Source of the DNA: UBA1413 sp037447215
GTDB lineage: Bacteria; Bacteroidota; Bacteroidia; Bacteroidales; Prolixibacteraceae
DNA: 64,000 nucleotides
Reading direction: 5' to 3'
Assembly: GCA_037447215.1 (NCBI GenBank)
Contig: JBBIHB010000011.1
Span: 1-64,000 of the forward strand
The notes below the pieces were generated by a model. That model worked only from the letters and a program-made list of their open reading frames with translations, ran no database searches and was not told the origin of the DNA. The translations under genes and the position numbers were made by a program. Below are positions 1 through 8,979 of this stretch, one piece after another. Within the stretch, counting starts at the first letter, position 1. Every line of letters begins with the position of its first letter.

Positions 1-1290
1 GGCCGGACGAGCTGGGGAGGAACTGTTTATGAGTTTCATAAGAAAAACTTTGGCCCTTTGAGTGAGTTCAACTACCACGATTTTATACCCATGTTTAACG
101 CTGAACATTTCGATGCCGGCAAATGGGCCGATTTATTTGCCAACAGCGGCGCCAGGTTTGCCGGCCTTGTTGCCCAGCACCACGATGGCTTTGCCATGTG
201 GGGGAGCAAAATCAATCCGTGGAATGCCAATGACATGGGGCCACAAAAGGATATTCTGGGCAATTTATTTGCAGAACTGAAGAATCGAAATATGCACACC
301 ATTGCTACTTTTCATCACGAAAGGCTGCTTCAGCGGTATGCAAACGACACAGCGCGATGGGCACAAAACACGCCCGACCCGGGCTGGGACAGCCATTATC
401 CATATCACCCCGATTACGTTACCTCTACAACCGACCCGAAACTCAGGCTGCTTTACGGCAATATGCCTGAGGATGAATTTTATGACTACTGGCTGAACCA
501 GATCAAGGAGGTGGTGGATAAATATGCACCTGATATGATTTGGTTCGATTCATGGCTCGATATTATTCCTGAAAACTATCAGAAGAAAATGGTGGCACAT
601 CACTTTAATACAGCCGTTTCGCGCGGGCAAAAACCCATTGTAAACTACAAGCAGGATGACCTTCCGGCCAATGTAGGCATCCTCGATATAGAACAGGGAG
701 GAAAAACCGACCTGTCAGACGATTATTGGCTCACCGACATTACCATCAGCTATGGCAGCTGGAGTTATACAAAAGGCCAGAGTTATAAAAACCCTGCACT
801 GATTATACGGAATATGATTGATGTGTGGAGCAAACGTGGTATTGTACTTCTGAATATTTCGCCAATGGCCAATGGTGTTATTCCCGATGCGCAAAGGGAA
901 GTTTTGCTGGCTATTGGCGATTGGATCAAAAAGCACGAAGAAGCGGTTTACAGGACACGTGCCTATACAAAATTTGGATATGGAATTGCCGAATTTGAAC
1001 CCGGTCACTTTGGTGGACAATCAGCCACCATGGATTATAACCATAACGACATACGGTTTTCAGTATCGAATGACCAGAAAAATCTGTTTGTTTATATGCT
1101 TGGCCTTCCCGAACCGAATACCGATGTGGATATCCATTATGTTGCCAGGTCGGATATCAAACGGGTATCAGTTGTAGGAAGCGGTGTAGAGGTTAAGTGG
1201 TCGCACACAGGAGATGTATTAACCATTCATGCTCCCGGATCATCAGATATGGATGAATTGGCCACCGTATTTAAGGTGGAGTTTAATTAA
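1..1290 (+). CDS. Alpha-L-fucosidase, GH29 (5' end outside window)
   Basis: The reading frame is open from base 1, so the gene starts upstream; the TTG at 58 is internal and not a real start. The protein is a GH29 retaining alpha-L-fucosidase: the QHHDGFAMW motif near the start and the WFDSW segment are typical, and the Asp encoded at 547-549 is the expected nucleophile. A C-terminal beta-sandwich of about 100 residues follows the barrel, as is usual. Known for the family: release of terminal alpha-L-fucose, with some members also accepting L-galactose. The stop lies 23 bases before the next gene, a carbohydrate esterase, so the two are probably co-transcribed within the hemicellulose locus. 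The signal peptide cannot be seen because the 5' end is missing. The family is certain; the exact linkage is not. Confidence 0.9.
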   Translation, partial: GRTSWGGTVYEFHKKNFGPLSEFNYHDFIPMFNAEHFDAGKWADLFANSGARFAGLVAQHHDGFAMWGSKINPWNANDMGPQKDILGNLFAELKNRNMHTIATFHHERLLQRYANDTARWAQNTPDPGWDSHYPYHPDYVTSTTDPKLRLLYGNMPEDEFYDYWLNQIKEVVDKYAPDMIWFDSWLDIIPENYQKKMVAHHFNTAVSRGQKPIVNYKQDDLPANVGILDIEQGGKTDLSDDYWLTDITISYGSWSYTKGQSYKNPALIIRNMIDVWSKRGIVLLNISPMANGVIPDAQREVLLAIGDWIKKHEEAVYRTRAYTKFGYGIAEFEPGHFGGQSATMDYNHNDIRFSVSNDQKNLFVYMLGLPEPNTDVDIHYVARSDIKRVSVVGSGVEVKWSHTGDVLTIHAPGSSDMDELATVFKVEFN

Positions 1291-1313
1291 CAACAACAGG
1301 ATGTGTTATCAAA

Positions 1314-2159
1314 ATGAGAATATTAATAAAACTTGTCATTGTAACGGGTATTCTGCTGGCAAGTGTTTCAACCTTTGCACAGGATCCTGATTTTCATATT
1401 TACCTCTGTTTCGGACAATCCAACATGGGGGGAGCCGCAAGGGCCGAAGCTAAGGATTCAGTGGTTGATGCCCGGTTTAGGATGATGAGCACTATGAACT
1501 GTCCCGAACTGGGCAGGGAAATGGGTAAATGGTACACAGCTACTCCTCCACTATGCGATTGCAGGTCGGGTATTTCTCCGGCTGATTATTTTGGCCGTAC
1601 CCTGATTGAGAGCCTTCCTGAAAAAATCCGGGTAGGGGTAATTAATGTTTCGGTTGGAGGTTGTCGGATCGAATTGTTTGATAAGGAAAACTATGCATCA
1701 TACATTGAAACCGCACCAGGTTGGATGAAAGGCTGGATCTACAATTACGGGGGCAATCCTTACGGGCGCCTTGTTGAACTGGCACGGCTGGCCCAAAAAG
1801 ATGGCGTGGTAAAAGGTATCCTGTTGCACCAGGGCGAATCAAACCCGAACGACAGCCTTTGGACACGGAAAGTGAAAGATATTTACGATAACCTGATGTC
1901 GGATTTGAACCTCAATCCGGTTGAAGTGCCCCTGCTGGCAGGTGAGTTGCTCAGTGCAGAATTCGATGGAAAATGTGCCGGGTTTAACCAGTTTATTGCT
2001 CAATTGCCCACGGTAATCGAGAATGCTCATGTAATTCCTTCTGATGAATGCCCCGGTATGCCCGATGGACTTCATTTCACTGCCGAGGGTTATCGCAAAC
2101 TCGGGAAAAGTTATGGCAAAAAGATGCTTGAACTGATGGGTATTGCAACTAAAAAATAG
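1314..2159 (+). CDS. Secreted SGNH carbohydrate esterase (sialate O-acetylesterase/CE6-like)
   Basis: A 281-residue protein with a Sec signal peptide (hydrophobic 5-22, cleavage after FAQ). The GQSNM block holds the likely nucleophile Ser36. A later HQGESN block and the C-terminal DGLHF block (Asp251, His254) complete an SGNH-type triad. This matches the SASA/DUF303 fold used by acetyl xylan esterases of the CE6 type and by sialate O-acetylesterases. In this locus the likely job is removal of O-acetyl groups from xylan side chains, which is inferred from context and not from specificity residues. It has no T9SS tail, so it is probably periplasmic. It follows GH29 by 23 bases and precedes the GH30 by about 214 bases. 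Confidence 0.85.
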   Translation: MRILIKLVIVTGILLASVSTFAQDPDFHIYLCFGQSNMGGAARAEAKDSVVDARFRMMSTMNCPELGREMGKWYTATPPLCDCRSGISPADYFGRTLIESLPEKIRVGVINVSVGGCRIELFDKENYASYIETAPGWMKGWIYNYGGNPYGRLVELARLAQKDGVVKGILLHQGESNPNDSLWTRKVKDIYDNLMSDLNLNPVEVPLLAGELLSAEFDGKCAGFNQFIAQLPTVIENAHVIPSDECPGMPDGLHFTAEGYRKLGKSYGKKMLELMGIATKK

Positions 2160-2373
2160 CAGGGATTACTGTAAAAATAACGGCTTCAATTCATTCAGTT
2201 TTTATTTGTAACATGCCTCGCCGGATTATTTATTTTTTTTAAAATCGGGAAAAGTATCTGATATTAATAACGAATTACCGGAAATTAAAATTGAGCTTAT
2301 TTCAATTTCAGTATTTTTATGCTGAGTAATTATATGTATAAAAAATACATCATTGATTTACCCGATTTAGATT

Positions 2374-4647
2374 ATGGCCAGAACTAATAGAATTTATTCA
2401 ATTGCTGTTTCTTTTGTGTCGATATTTCTTAACCTGAACCTGAATGCGCAGAATGTAACGATCGATATGGACATTCAACACCAGATTATCAGGGGTTTTG
2501 GCGGCATACATATCAACTCGTGGACAGGGCAGCAATTGACCCGCGATATGCAGGAGAAAGCCTTCAGCAATAAACCCGGCGAAATGGGATTAAGCATATT
2601 CAGGATGTTTATCGATCACAATCCTAATGGATGGGGTAACGAGTTGCCCATTGCCCAATATGCCATCAGTCAGGGTGCTATTGTTTTTGCCTCGCCATGG
2701 AACCCACCTGCGAACATGCGTGAGGTACTGCGGACTACCGAACATGGCACCGACTATGTGCTGCTACCCCAGTTTTATGGAGATTATGTTGACCACTTAA
2801 ATAGCTTTATCAGCTATATGGCTAACAATGGAGTTCCGCTTTATGCCATTTCGGTGCAGAACGAGCCCGACTGGCATAGCTGGACCTGGTGGACTCCACA
2901 GCAAATGCTGACATTTGTTCGCGATCACGCCAAAAATCTGAATACCAGGGTTATTGCACCCGAATCGCTTGGCTATGTCCGCTCTATGATTGACCCTCTA
3001 TTAAAGGACTCGGTGGCCAATTTGCATATCGATATTCTTGGCACTCACTTGTATGGAACACCCAAAGCCAATTTCTACTATCCGTTGGCTTATGAGAAGG
3101 GAAAAGAGATATGGATGACCGAACATCTTTTCGGAAGTTCGTCGCCTGCTGCTAATACCTGGTCGCTCGCCATGGAAATGGCCGATGAAATCAACACCTG
3201 CATGGATGCCCGCATGAGTGCCTGGTTGTATTGGTATATCCGCAGGTTCTACGGTCTTATTGACGATTCGGGAAATATTACCGACAAGGGATATGTACTT
3301 TCACACTTCTCCAAATTCATCAGGCCGGGAGCGCATAGGGTAGCCGTAAACTTCAAACCCGCAAATAACGTAACTGCAACAGCCTACAAAACCGACTCAA
3401 ACCTGGCAATTGTGGTAGTTAATCACAATAAAGCTCCCATATCGCTCAATTTCAACATACTGAATATTTTGCCCGGAATTGACTCGCTTTCCCGGTTTAC
3501 CACCTCGGCTGACAAGAAAATGGTTAACGATGGGGCATATACGGTAGAAAACGATATGTTCTCAGCAACAATCGATGCATTCAGTATAACCACATTTACT
3601 TCCGACCCGTCGCAGGGCAGCAGATATGGCAACATACCGCCGATAGCTTCGGCTGGCGGCGATATTACAATACGCGACAACAGGGGGAACAATCATTCTG
3701 TCACCCTGAAAGGGTCGGAAAGCAGTGACCCCGATGGCGAAATTGTCAAATATTCATGGGCACGAAATGGTTATCAGGTTTCATCATCACCTGATCTGAA
3801 TGTAGTCCATGGTTTTGGCGAATTCACCTATATCCTTACGGTTACCGATAAGGATGGGGCAACTGCCAGTACCTCAGTCAAAATTGTGATAACCAGCGAC
3901 AATACCGATGAAATATGGCTCGAAGCCGAATGCACCAACGTAAGCGATCATTGGGATATTGTTACCAATCCGGCGGTTTCTGGCGGCAAATACCTCACTG
4001 TAAAAGAGCAGTATCAGGCGCTAAACGCTCCAACTACCGACACCCTGCATCATTTGGTTTACCGCTTTATGGTGACTGAAGGGGGTATATATAAAATATG
4101 GGGCCGTGCGCTCGTACCCACAGCCAACGATGACTCTTTCTGGATCAAGGTGAACGACGGGTTTTGGACAAACTGGAACGGCATTCAGGGTGGAAGTACC
4201 TGGCAATGGGATGATGTGCACAGCCTTTCAAACAACAATACCATGACGTACAATCTCGAACCGGGAGAACATACACTGTATGTATGTTATCGCGAAAATG
4301 GGGCGGGCATTGATAAATTTTATATAACAAATACCGGAAAATCACCTACGGGACTGGGCAAAGCTATTGGCAATTGTGTCATAAACAGCAATAACACAAT
4401 CGAAAAAACCGGAATGGAGGTAACTATTTATCCCAATCCGGCAATTTCCGGATTCCGGATTGAAAGCCTCTCTCCCATCAATTCGGTGGTAATCTTCAAC
4501 AGTGTGGGCAGCGTTGTATTCAGCAGGCAATATGAAAGCATAACATACTCGGATGTGATTCAATTAGAAACAAACAAAGGAATATATTTTGTTCAAACGG
4601 CAGGTAATCATGGCGTTGTGGTTACAAAAATGATCATCGGGAAATAA
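2374..4647 (+). CDS. GH30_8 glucuronoxylanase with PKD, carbohydrate-binding and T9SS domains
   Basis: A 757-residue multidomain xylanase. A signal peptide (1-25) precedes a GH30 catalytic domain (about 27-420) that closely resembles Bacillus XynC. Glu164 in VQNEPDW is the predicted acid/base and Glu250 in WMTEHL the nucleophile. The arginine pair in YWYIRRFYG (290-291) is the region that binds the 4-O-methylglucuronate side chain in GH30_8 enzymes. A PKD domain (about 425-515) and a CBM35/6-like module (about 520-670) follow, and a T9SS type A sorting tail (YPNP start, ends IYFVQ...KMIIGK) closes the protein. Expected role: endo-cleavage of xylan directed by glucuronate substituents, at the cell surface or outside the cell. 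The family and T9SS export are well supported. The exact CBM family is not. Confidence 0.93.
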   Translation: MARTNRIYSIAVSFVSIFLNLNLNAQNVTIDMDIQHQIIRGFGGIHINSWTGQQLTRDMQEKAFSNKPGEMGLSIFRMFIDHNPNGWGNELPIAQYAISQGAIVFASPWNPPANMREVLRTTEHGTDYVLLPQFYGDYVDHLNSFISYMANNGVPLYAISVQNEPDWHSWTWWTPQQMLTFVRDHAKNLNTRVIAPESLGYVRSMIDPLLKDSVANLHIDILGTHLYGTPKANFYYPLAYEKGKEIWMTEHLFGSSSPAANTWSLAMEMADEINTCMDARMSAWLYWYIRRFYGLIDDSGNITDKGYVLSHFSKFIRPGAHRVAVNFKPANNVTATAYKTDSNLAIVVVNHNKAPISLNFNILNILPGIDSLSRFTTSADKKMVNDGAYTVENDMFSATIDAFSITTFTSDPSQGSRYGNIPPIASAGGDITIRDNRGNNHSVTLKGSESSDPDGEIVKYSWARNGYQVSSSPDLNVVHGFGEFTYILTVTDKDGATASTSVKIVITSDNTDEIWLEAECTNVSDHWDIVTNPAVSGGKYLTVKEQYQALNAPTTDTLHHLVYRFMVTEGGIYKIWGRALVPTANDDSFWIKVNDGFWTNWNGIQGGSTWQWDDVHSLSNNNTMTYNLEPGEHTLYVCYRENGAGIDKFYITNTGKSPTGLGKAIGNCVINSNNTIEKTGMEVTIYPNPAISGFRIESLSPINSVVIFNSVGSVVFSRQYESITYSDVIQLETNKGIYFVQTAGNHGVVVTKMIIGK

Positions 4648-4690
4648 CCCATTGAAATAAACCTTTTAGAAACTATTTATACAGAATGCA

Positions 4691-7153
4691 ATGACAAACC
4701 GGATCAACACTATTTTTCTGATTTTTGCTTTAATCTCTGTATGCTTTTCCGGCAATGGCTCAACCAAAGGAGGCAAACACAAACTATGGTACGATAAGCC
4801 TGCAAAAGTATGGAACGAAGCCTTGCCCATAGGGAACGGCCGATTGGGTGCCATGATATTTGGCGATCCGGCAAACGAGAGAATTCAGTTGAATGAAGAA
4901 ACCTTCTGGTCGGGTGGGCCTTCACGGAACGATAACCCCAACGCACTGAAAGCTTTGCCCGAAATCAGACAGCTTATCTTTGACGGAAAATTTCACGAAG
5001 CCGAAAAGATGGTCAACCAGAACATGATGACCGAGCTGCATGGTTCAAAATACCAGATAGTTGGTAACCTTAACCTTGCATTCGACGGACATGAAAATTA
5101 TACGGACTATTACCGTGAACTCGATATTGAAAACGCGCTTTTTACCTCAACTTATGAAGTGGACGGCGTAACCTACAAACGGGAAATGTTTGCTTCACAA
5201 CCCGATCAGGTTATCGTAGTGAAATTATCGGCAAGCGCACCCGGTAAGCTTAACTTCACTGCAAGCATGGATGGCCCTTTGCAAAAATCAGTAAAGGCAA
5301 TCGGAAACAATACCATCGAAATGACAGGATTATCTGAAACGCACGAGGGGGTAACCGGACAGGTGAAATTCAATGCGCTTTCCCGCATTGTCAATACCGG
5401 GGGAACCGCCTCTGCCGATTCAGACAAAGTTAAGGTCAAATATGCAACCGAAGTGGTAATATTTATTTCGATAGCCACCAACTTTGTTGATTACAAGACC
5501 CTTACAGCCAACGAGACAGAAAAAGCAAAAGATTTTCTCGTCAAGGCCGAAAAGAAACCATATGACAATCTGAAAAGCAGTCATATAGCTGCCTATCAGC
5601 AATATTACAACCGGGTAAGCCTCGATCTGGGTACTTCGCCAGCCGCGCAGCAACCCACCGATATTCGCATCAGGGACTTTGCAAAGAATAACGATCCGGA
5701 GCTGGTATCCATGTATTTTCAGTTTGGGCGCTACTTGCTGATTTCCAGCTCACAACCCGGAGGCCAGCCCGCAAACCTTCAGGGTATCTGGAACGACAGT
5801 ACCAATCCGGCATGGGACAGCAAATACACCATCAATATAAACACGGAGATGAACTACTGGCCGGCCGAAAAGTGCAATCTCTCCGAATTGCATGAGCCCC
5901 TGTTCCGGATGGTGAAAGAACTATCGGAGTCGGGGAAAGAAACAGCCAAAACCATGTATGGTGCCCGCGGTTGGGTGGTACACCACAATACCGATATCTG
6001 GCGCATTTCGGGCGTAGTCGATGGTGCTTTCTGGGGTATGTGGCCCATGGGGGGTGTCTGGTTATCGCAACACTTGTGGGAGCGATACCTGTACAGCGGA
6101 GACCTCGCTTTTCTCGAATCGGTTTATCCGGTACTAAAATCGGCCTGTGAATTTTACCAGGACTTCCTCATCGAAGAGCCCACCCATAAATGGCTTGTGG
6201 TAAGCCCATCCAATTCTCCTGAGAATGCACCCGCCGGCCGCCCGTCGATTTGTGCCGGGGCAACCATGGATAACCAGCTACTTTTCGACCTGTTTACCCA
6301 CACCATAAAAGCAGCCGGATTATTGAAAAAAGACCAGGCATTTGCCGCTGATTTACAGAAACTGCTCGACCGCCTGCCCCCGATGCAGATAGGGCAACAC
6401 GGACAATTGCAGGAGTGGATGGAAGATTTAGATAGCCCCGACGACAAGCACCGGCATGTATCACACCTGTATGGGCTGCACCCTTCAAACCAGATTTCAC
6501 CATACAGAACTCCCGAATTGTTCGATGCATCGCGTACCACCCTCATCCACCGTGGCGATGTTTCCACCGGCTGGTCAATGGGCTGGAAAGTGAATTTCTG
6601 GGCACGTCTGCTCGATGGAAACCACGCCATGAAACTGATCAGGGATCAGTTGACACTTGTCAATCCCGAACGGTCACGCAGTGGTGGAACGTATCCGAAT
6701 TTCCTAGATGCCCATCCTCCTTTCCAGATTGATGGAAATTTTGGCTGTACGGCCGGTATTGCCGAAATGCTCCTGCAATCGCACGACGGAGCAATTCACT
6801 TCCTTCCGGCATTGCCCGACGAATGGAAAAATGGCGAAATCTCAGGTATCAGGACACCAGGAGGATTTGAAGTGGCCTTTGCATGGGAAAACAGTCAGCT
6901 TACCCGCATCGAAATAAAATCTGCCCTCGGAGGAAATTGTCGTATCAGGGTGCCAAATGCTGTAGCCCTAAGCGGTGGAAAAACGCTGATTTCAGCTTCG
7001 GGGGAAAACCCAAACCCGTTTTTCGATACCCCGCGAATTAAGGAACCGCTCATTTCTACATCGGCCAAACTAAACCCACTCAACCTGAAGCCCACCATGC
7101 TTTTCGATTTCGATACCGAAGCAGGAAAAACCTATACTTTGATTGTGCAATAA
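4691..7153 (+). CDS. GH95 alpha-L-fucosidase / alpha-L-galactosidase family enzyme
   Basis: An 820-residue protein with a signal peptide (about 1-24). The GH95 hallmarks are all present: WNEALPIGNGRLGAM near the N terminus, NLQGIWND, TEMNYWPAE in the (alpha/alpha)6 barrel, SPSNSPEN, and QIDGNFG before the C-terminal beta domain. GH95 enzymes are inverting hydrolases of terminal alpha-1,2-L-fucose, and some Bacteroides members in xylan loci remove L-galactose from complex glucuronoarabinoxylan. Because this gene sits between a glucuronoxylanase and two GH43 genes, L-galactose removal is a serious alternative to defucosylation (inference). There is no T9SS tail, so it is probably periplasmic. 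It is 43 bases after the GH30 and 26 before the first GH43. Confidence 0.92.
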   Translation: MTNRINTIFLIFALISVCFSGNGSTKGGKHKLWYDKPAKVWNEALPIGNGRLGAMIFGDPANERIQLNEETFWSGGPSRNDNPNALKALPEIRQLIFDGKFHEAEKMVNQNMMTELHGSKYQIVGNLNLAFDGHENYTDYYRELDIENALFTSTYEVDGVTYKREMFASQPDQVIVVKLSASAPGKLNFTASMDGPLQKSVKAIGNNTIEMTGLSETHEGVTGQVKFNALSRIVNTGGTASADSDKVKVKYATEVVIFISIATNFVDYKTLTANETEKAKDFLVKAEKKPYDNLKSSHIAAYQQYYNRVSLDLGTSPAAQQPTDIRIRDFAKNNDPELVSMYFQFGRYLLISSSQPGGQPANLQGIWNDSTNPAWDSKYTININTEMNYWPAEKCNLSELHEPLFRMVKELSESGKETAKTMYGARGWVVHHNTDIWRISGVVDGAFWGMWPMGGVWLSQHLWERYLYSGDLAFLESVYPVLKSACEFYQDFLIEEPTHKWLVVSPSNSPENAPAGRPSICAGATMDNQLLFDLFTHTIKAAGLLKKDQAFAADLQKLLDRLPPMQIGQHGQLQEWMEDLDSPDDKHRHVSHLYGLHPSNQISPYRTPELFDASRTTLIHRGDVSTGWSMGWKVNFWARLLDGNHAMKLIRDQLTLVNPERSRSGGTYPNFLDAHPPFQIDGNFGCTAGIAEMLLQSHDGAIHFLPALPDEWKNGEISGIRTPGGFEVAFAWENSQLTRIEIKSALGGNCRIRVPNAVALSGGKTLISASGENPNPFFDTPRIKEPLISTSAKLNPLNLKPTMLFDFDTEAGKTYTLIVQ

Positions 7154-7179
7154 AATGTAATCGTTTAATAAATAGAGAG

Positions 7180-8934
7180 ATGAAGAATTTAAAATCAATT
7201 TTCCAGGTAAAGAAGCAGGCCTTAGCAGCTGTTGTGCTTACTATCCTGTTTTCTTTTACATTGAACGTTGGGAACGGTAACCCAACCGGAAATCAGGCTA
7301 AAAATGGCCCGGTTTTCACCAAATTCGTTTATGAAGGCAACGATAAAGTGTATAACGACAATCCTTTGAAAGAAGATGAATTTTATAACCCCATCTTGCA
7401 GGGTTGCTACCCCGACCCAGCCATAACCCGCAAGGGCGACGACTATTTCATGGTTTGCTCTTCGTTTGCCATGTTCCCGGGTGTGCCGATATTTCATTCG
7501 AAAGACCTTGTCAACTGGAAACAGATCGGCCATGTGCTCGACCGGAAATCGCAGCTCAAAGTTCAGGATGCTGGTATCGCTTTTGGCATTTTTGCCCCGG
7601 CCATCAAGTATAATCCCTACAACGATACTTTCTACATGATTACCACACAGTTTGCCGGAGGAATGGGCAACATGGTAGTAAAAACCAAAGACCCGTTCCA
7701 GGGTTGGAGCGACCCTATCAAACTTAAATTTGATGGTATTGACCCATCGCTGTTTTTCGATGACGACGGGAAAGCTTATGTAGTGCACAACGATGCCCCC
7801 AACAAGGGAAAAGAACTCTACAACGGGCACAGGGTAATAAAAATATGGAATTACGACCTGGGAAACGACCAGGTTGTAGAAGGCACAGACCTGATCATAG
7901 TTGATGGAGGGGTTGATCTTTCGAAAAAGCCCATTTGGATTGAAATGCCGCACATTTATAAAAGGTATGGCAAGTATTATCTGATGTGTGCCGAAGGTGG
8001 CACCGGCGACTGGCACAGCGAAGTTATCTTTGTAAGCAACAATCCCCGCGGTCCTTATGTTCCTGCAAAAAATAACCCCATCCTCTCGCAACGCTACCTG
8101 AACCCCGAAAGGGCCAACCGTGTTGAGTGGGCCGGCCATGCCGACCTGGTTGAAACGCCCGATGGTGATTTATATGGCGTATTTCTGGCCATCCGCCCCA
8201 ATGATAAAAACCGGGTAAATACCGGCCGCGAAACTTTTATCCTGCCGGTTGACTGGAGTGGGAAATGGCCGGTGTTCGAAAACGGTTTAATCCCTTTTGA
8301 ACCCAAACTGAAAATGCCCAAAGGCGTGGTAAACAAAACCGGGAAAGAAGGATTCTTCCCCAATGGGAACTTCACCTTTACCGAAAATTTTACTTCCGGA
8401 AAGCTCGATTACCGCTGGATTGGAATGCGTGGCCCGCGTGAAGATTTTATGACCGTATCGAATAATAGCCTATACATTCAGCCTTTCGACAAAAACATTA
8501 AAGCCGTTGCTCCCATATCTTCGCTGTTCAAAAGGCAGATGCACAAAACGTTTACGGCAACCACTACCATTAACTACACACCCGAAACGGAAAAAGACCT
8601 GGCCGGATTGGTTTGCTACCAGAGCGAACGTTTTAACTTTGTATTTGGGATCACCAAAAAAGGCAGGGATTACTATCTCTTACTCGAAAGAACATTCAGG
8701 GGAAAATCTGAAATAGTGGCCAGTACCAAAATCGACGTAAAGAAACCCATTCAGTTACAAGTTAAAGCCGATAACGATGAATACAGCTTTAACTATGCCA
8801 TCGACGGAGGTGCATTCAAAAATCTTGGCGGCGTTGTTTCGGGCGATATTTTGTCAACCAACGTAGCTGGTGGTTTCACCGGAAACTTAATCGGGCTGTA
8901 CGCCACTTCGGCAAACGATGCAGTTCCACAATAG
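7180..8934 (+). CDS. GH43 beta-xylosidase/alpha-L-arabinofuranosidase with C-terminal beta-sandwich
   Basis: A 584-residue protein with a hydrophobic N-terminal signal (about 10-30). The five-bladed propeller catalytic triad is recognisable: the Asp in CYPDPAI (base), the Asp in FDGIDPSLFFDDDG (pKa modulator) and the Glu in WIEMPHIY (acid). About 200 residues of C-terminal beta-sandwich follow, as in GH43 enzymes that carry the C2 domain. Expected substrates are xylo-oligosaccharides or arabinosyl side chains; specificity cannot be read from the sequence. There is no T9SS tail, so it is likely periplasmic. It lies 26 bases after GH95 and 45 before another GH43, in one operon-like run. Confidence 0.9.
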   Translation: MKNLKSIFQVKKQALAAVVLTILFSFTLNVGNGNPTGNQAKNGPVFTKFVYEGNDKVYNDNPLKEDEFYNPILQGCYPDPAITRKGDDYFMVCSSFAMFPGVPIFHSKDLVNWKQIGHVLDRKSQLKVQDAGIAFGIFAPAIKYNPYNDTFYMITTQFAGGMGNMVVKTKDPFQGWSDPIKLKFDGIDPSLFFDDDGKAYVVHNDAPNKGKELYNGHRVIKIWNYDLGNDQVVEGTDLIIVDGGVDLSKKPIWIEMPHIYKRYGKYYLMCAEGGTGDWHSEVIFVSNNPRGPYVPAKNNPILSQRYLNPERANRVEWAGHADLVETPDGDLYGVFLAIRPNDKNRVNTGRETFILPVDWSGKWPVFENGLIPFEPKLKMPKGVVNKTGKEGFFPNGNFTFTENFTSGKLDYRWIGMRGPREDFMTVSNNSLYIQPFDKNIKAVAPISSLFKRQMHKTFTATTTINYTPETEKDLAGLVCYQSERFNFVFGITKKGRDYYLLLERTFRGKSEIVASTKIDVKKPIQLQVKADNDEYSFNYAIDGGAFKNLGGVVSGDILSTNVAGGFTGNLIGLYATSANDAVPQ

Positions 8935-8979
8935 CAATTAAATATTATAACTCAATTTAACTAAATTAAAGATACCTAC

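Noticed and set aside
7222..8139. 305-codon open frame on the - strand opposite the first GH43
   Set aside because: It is the antisense shadow of a gene with clear GH43 motifs; its translation has no recognisable domain.
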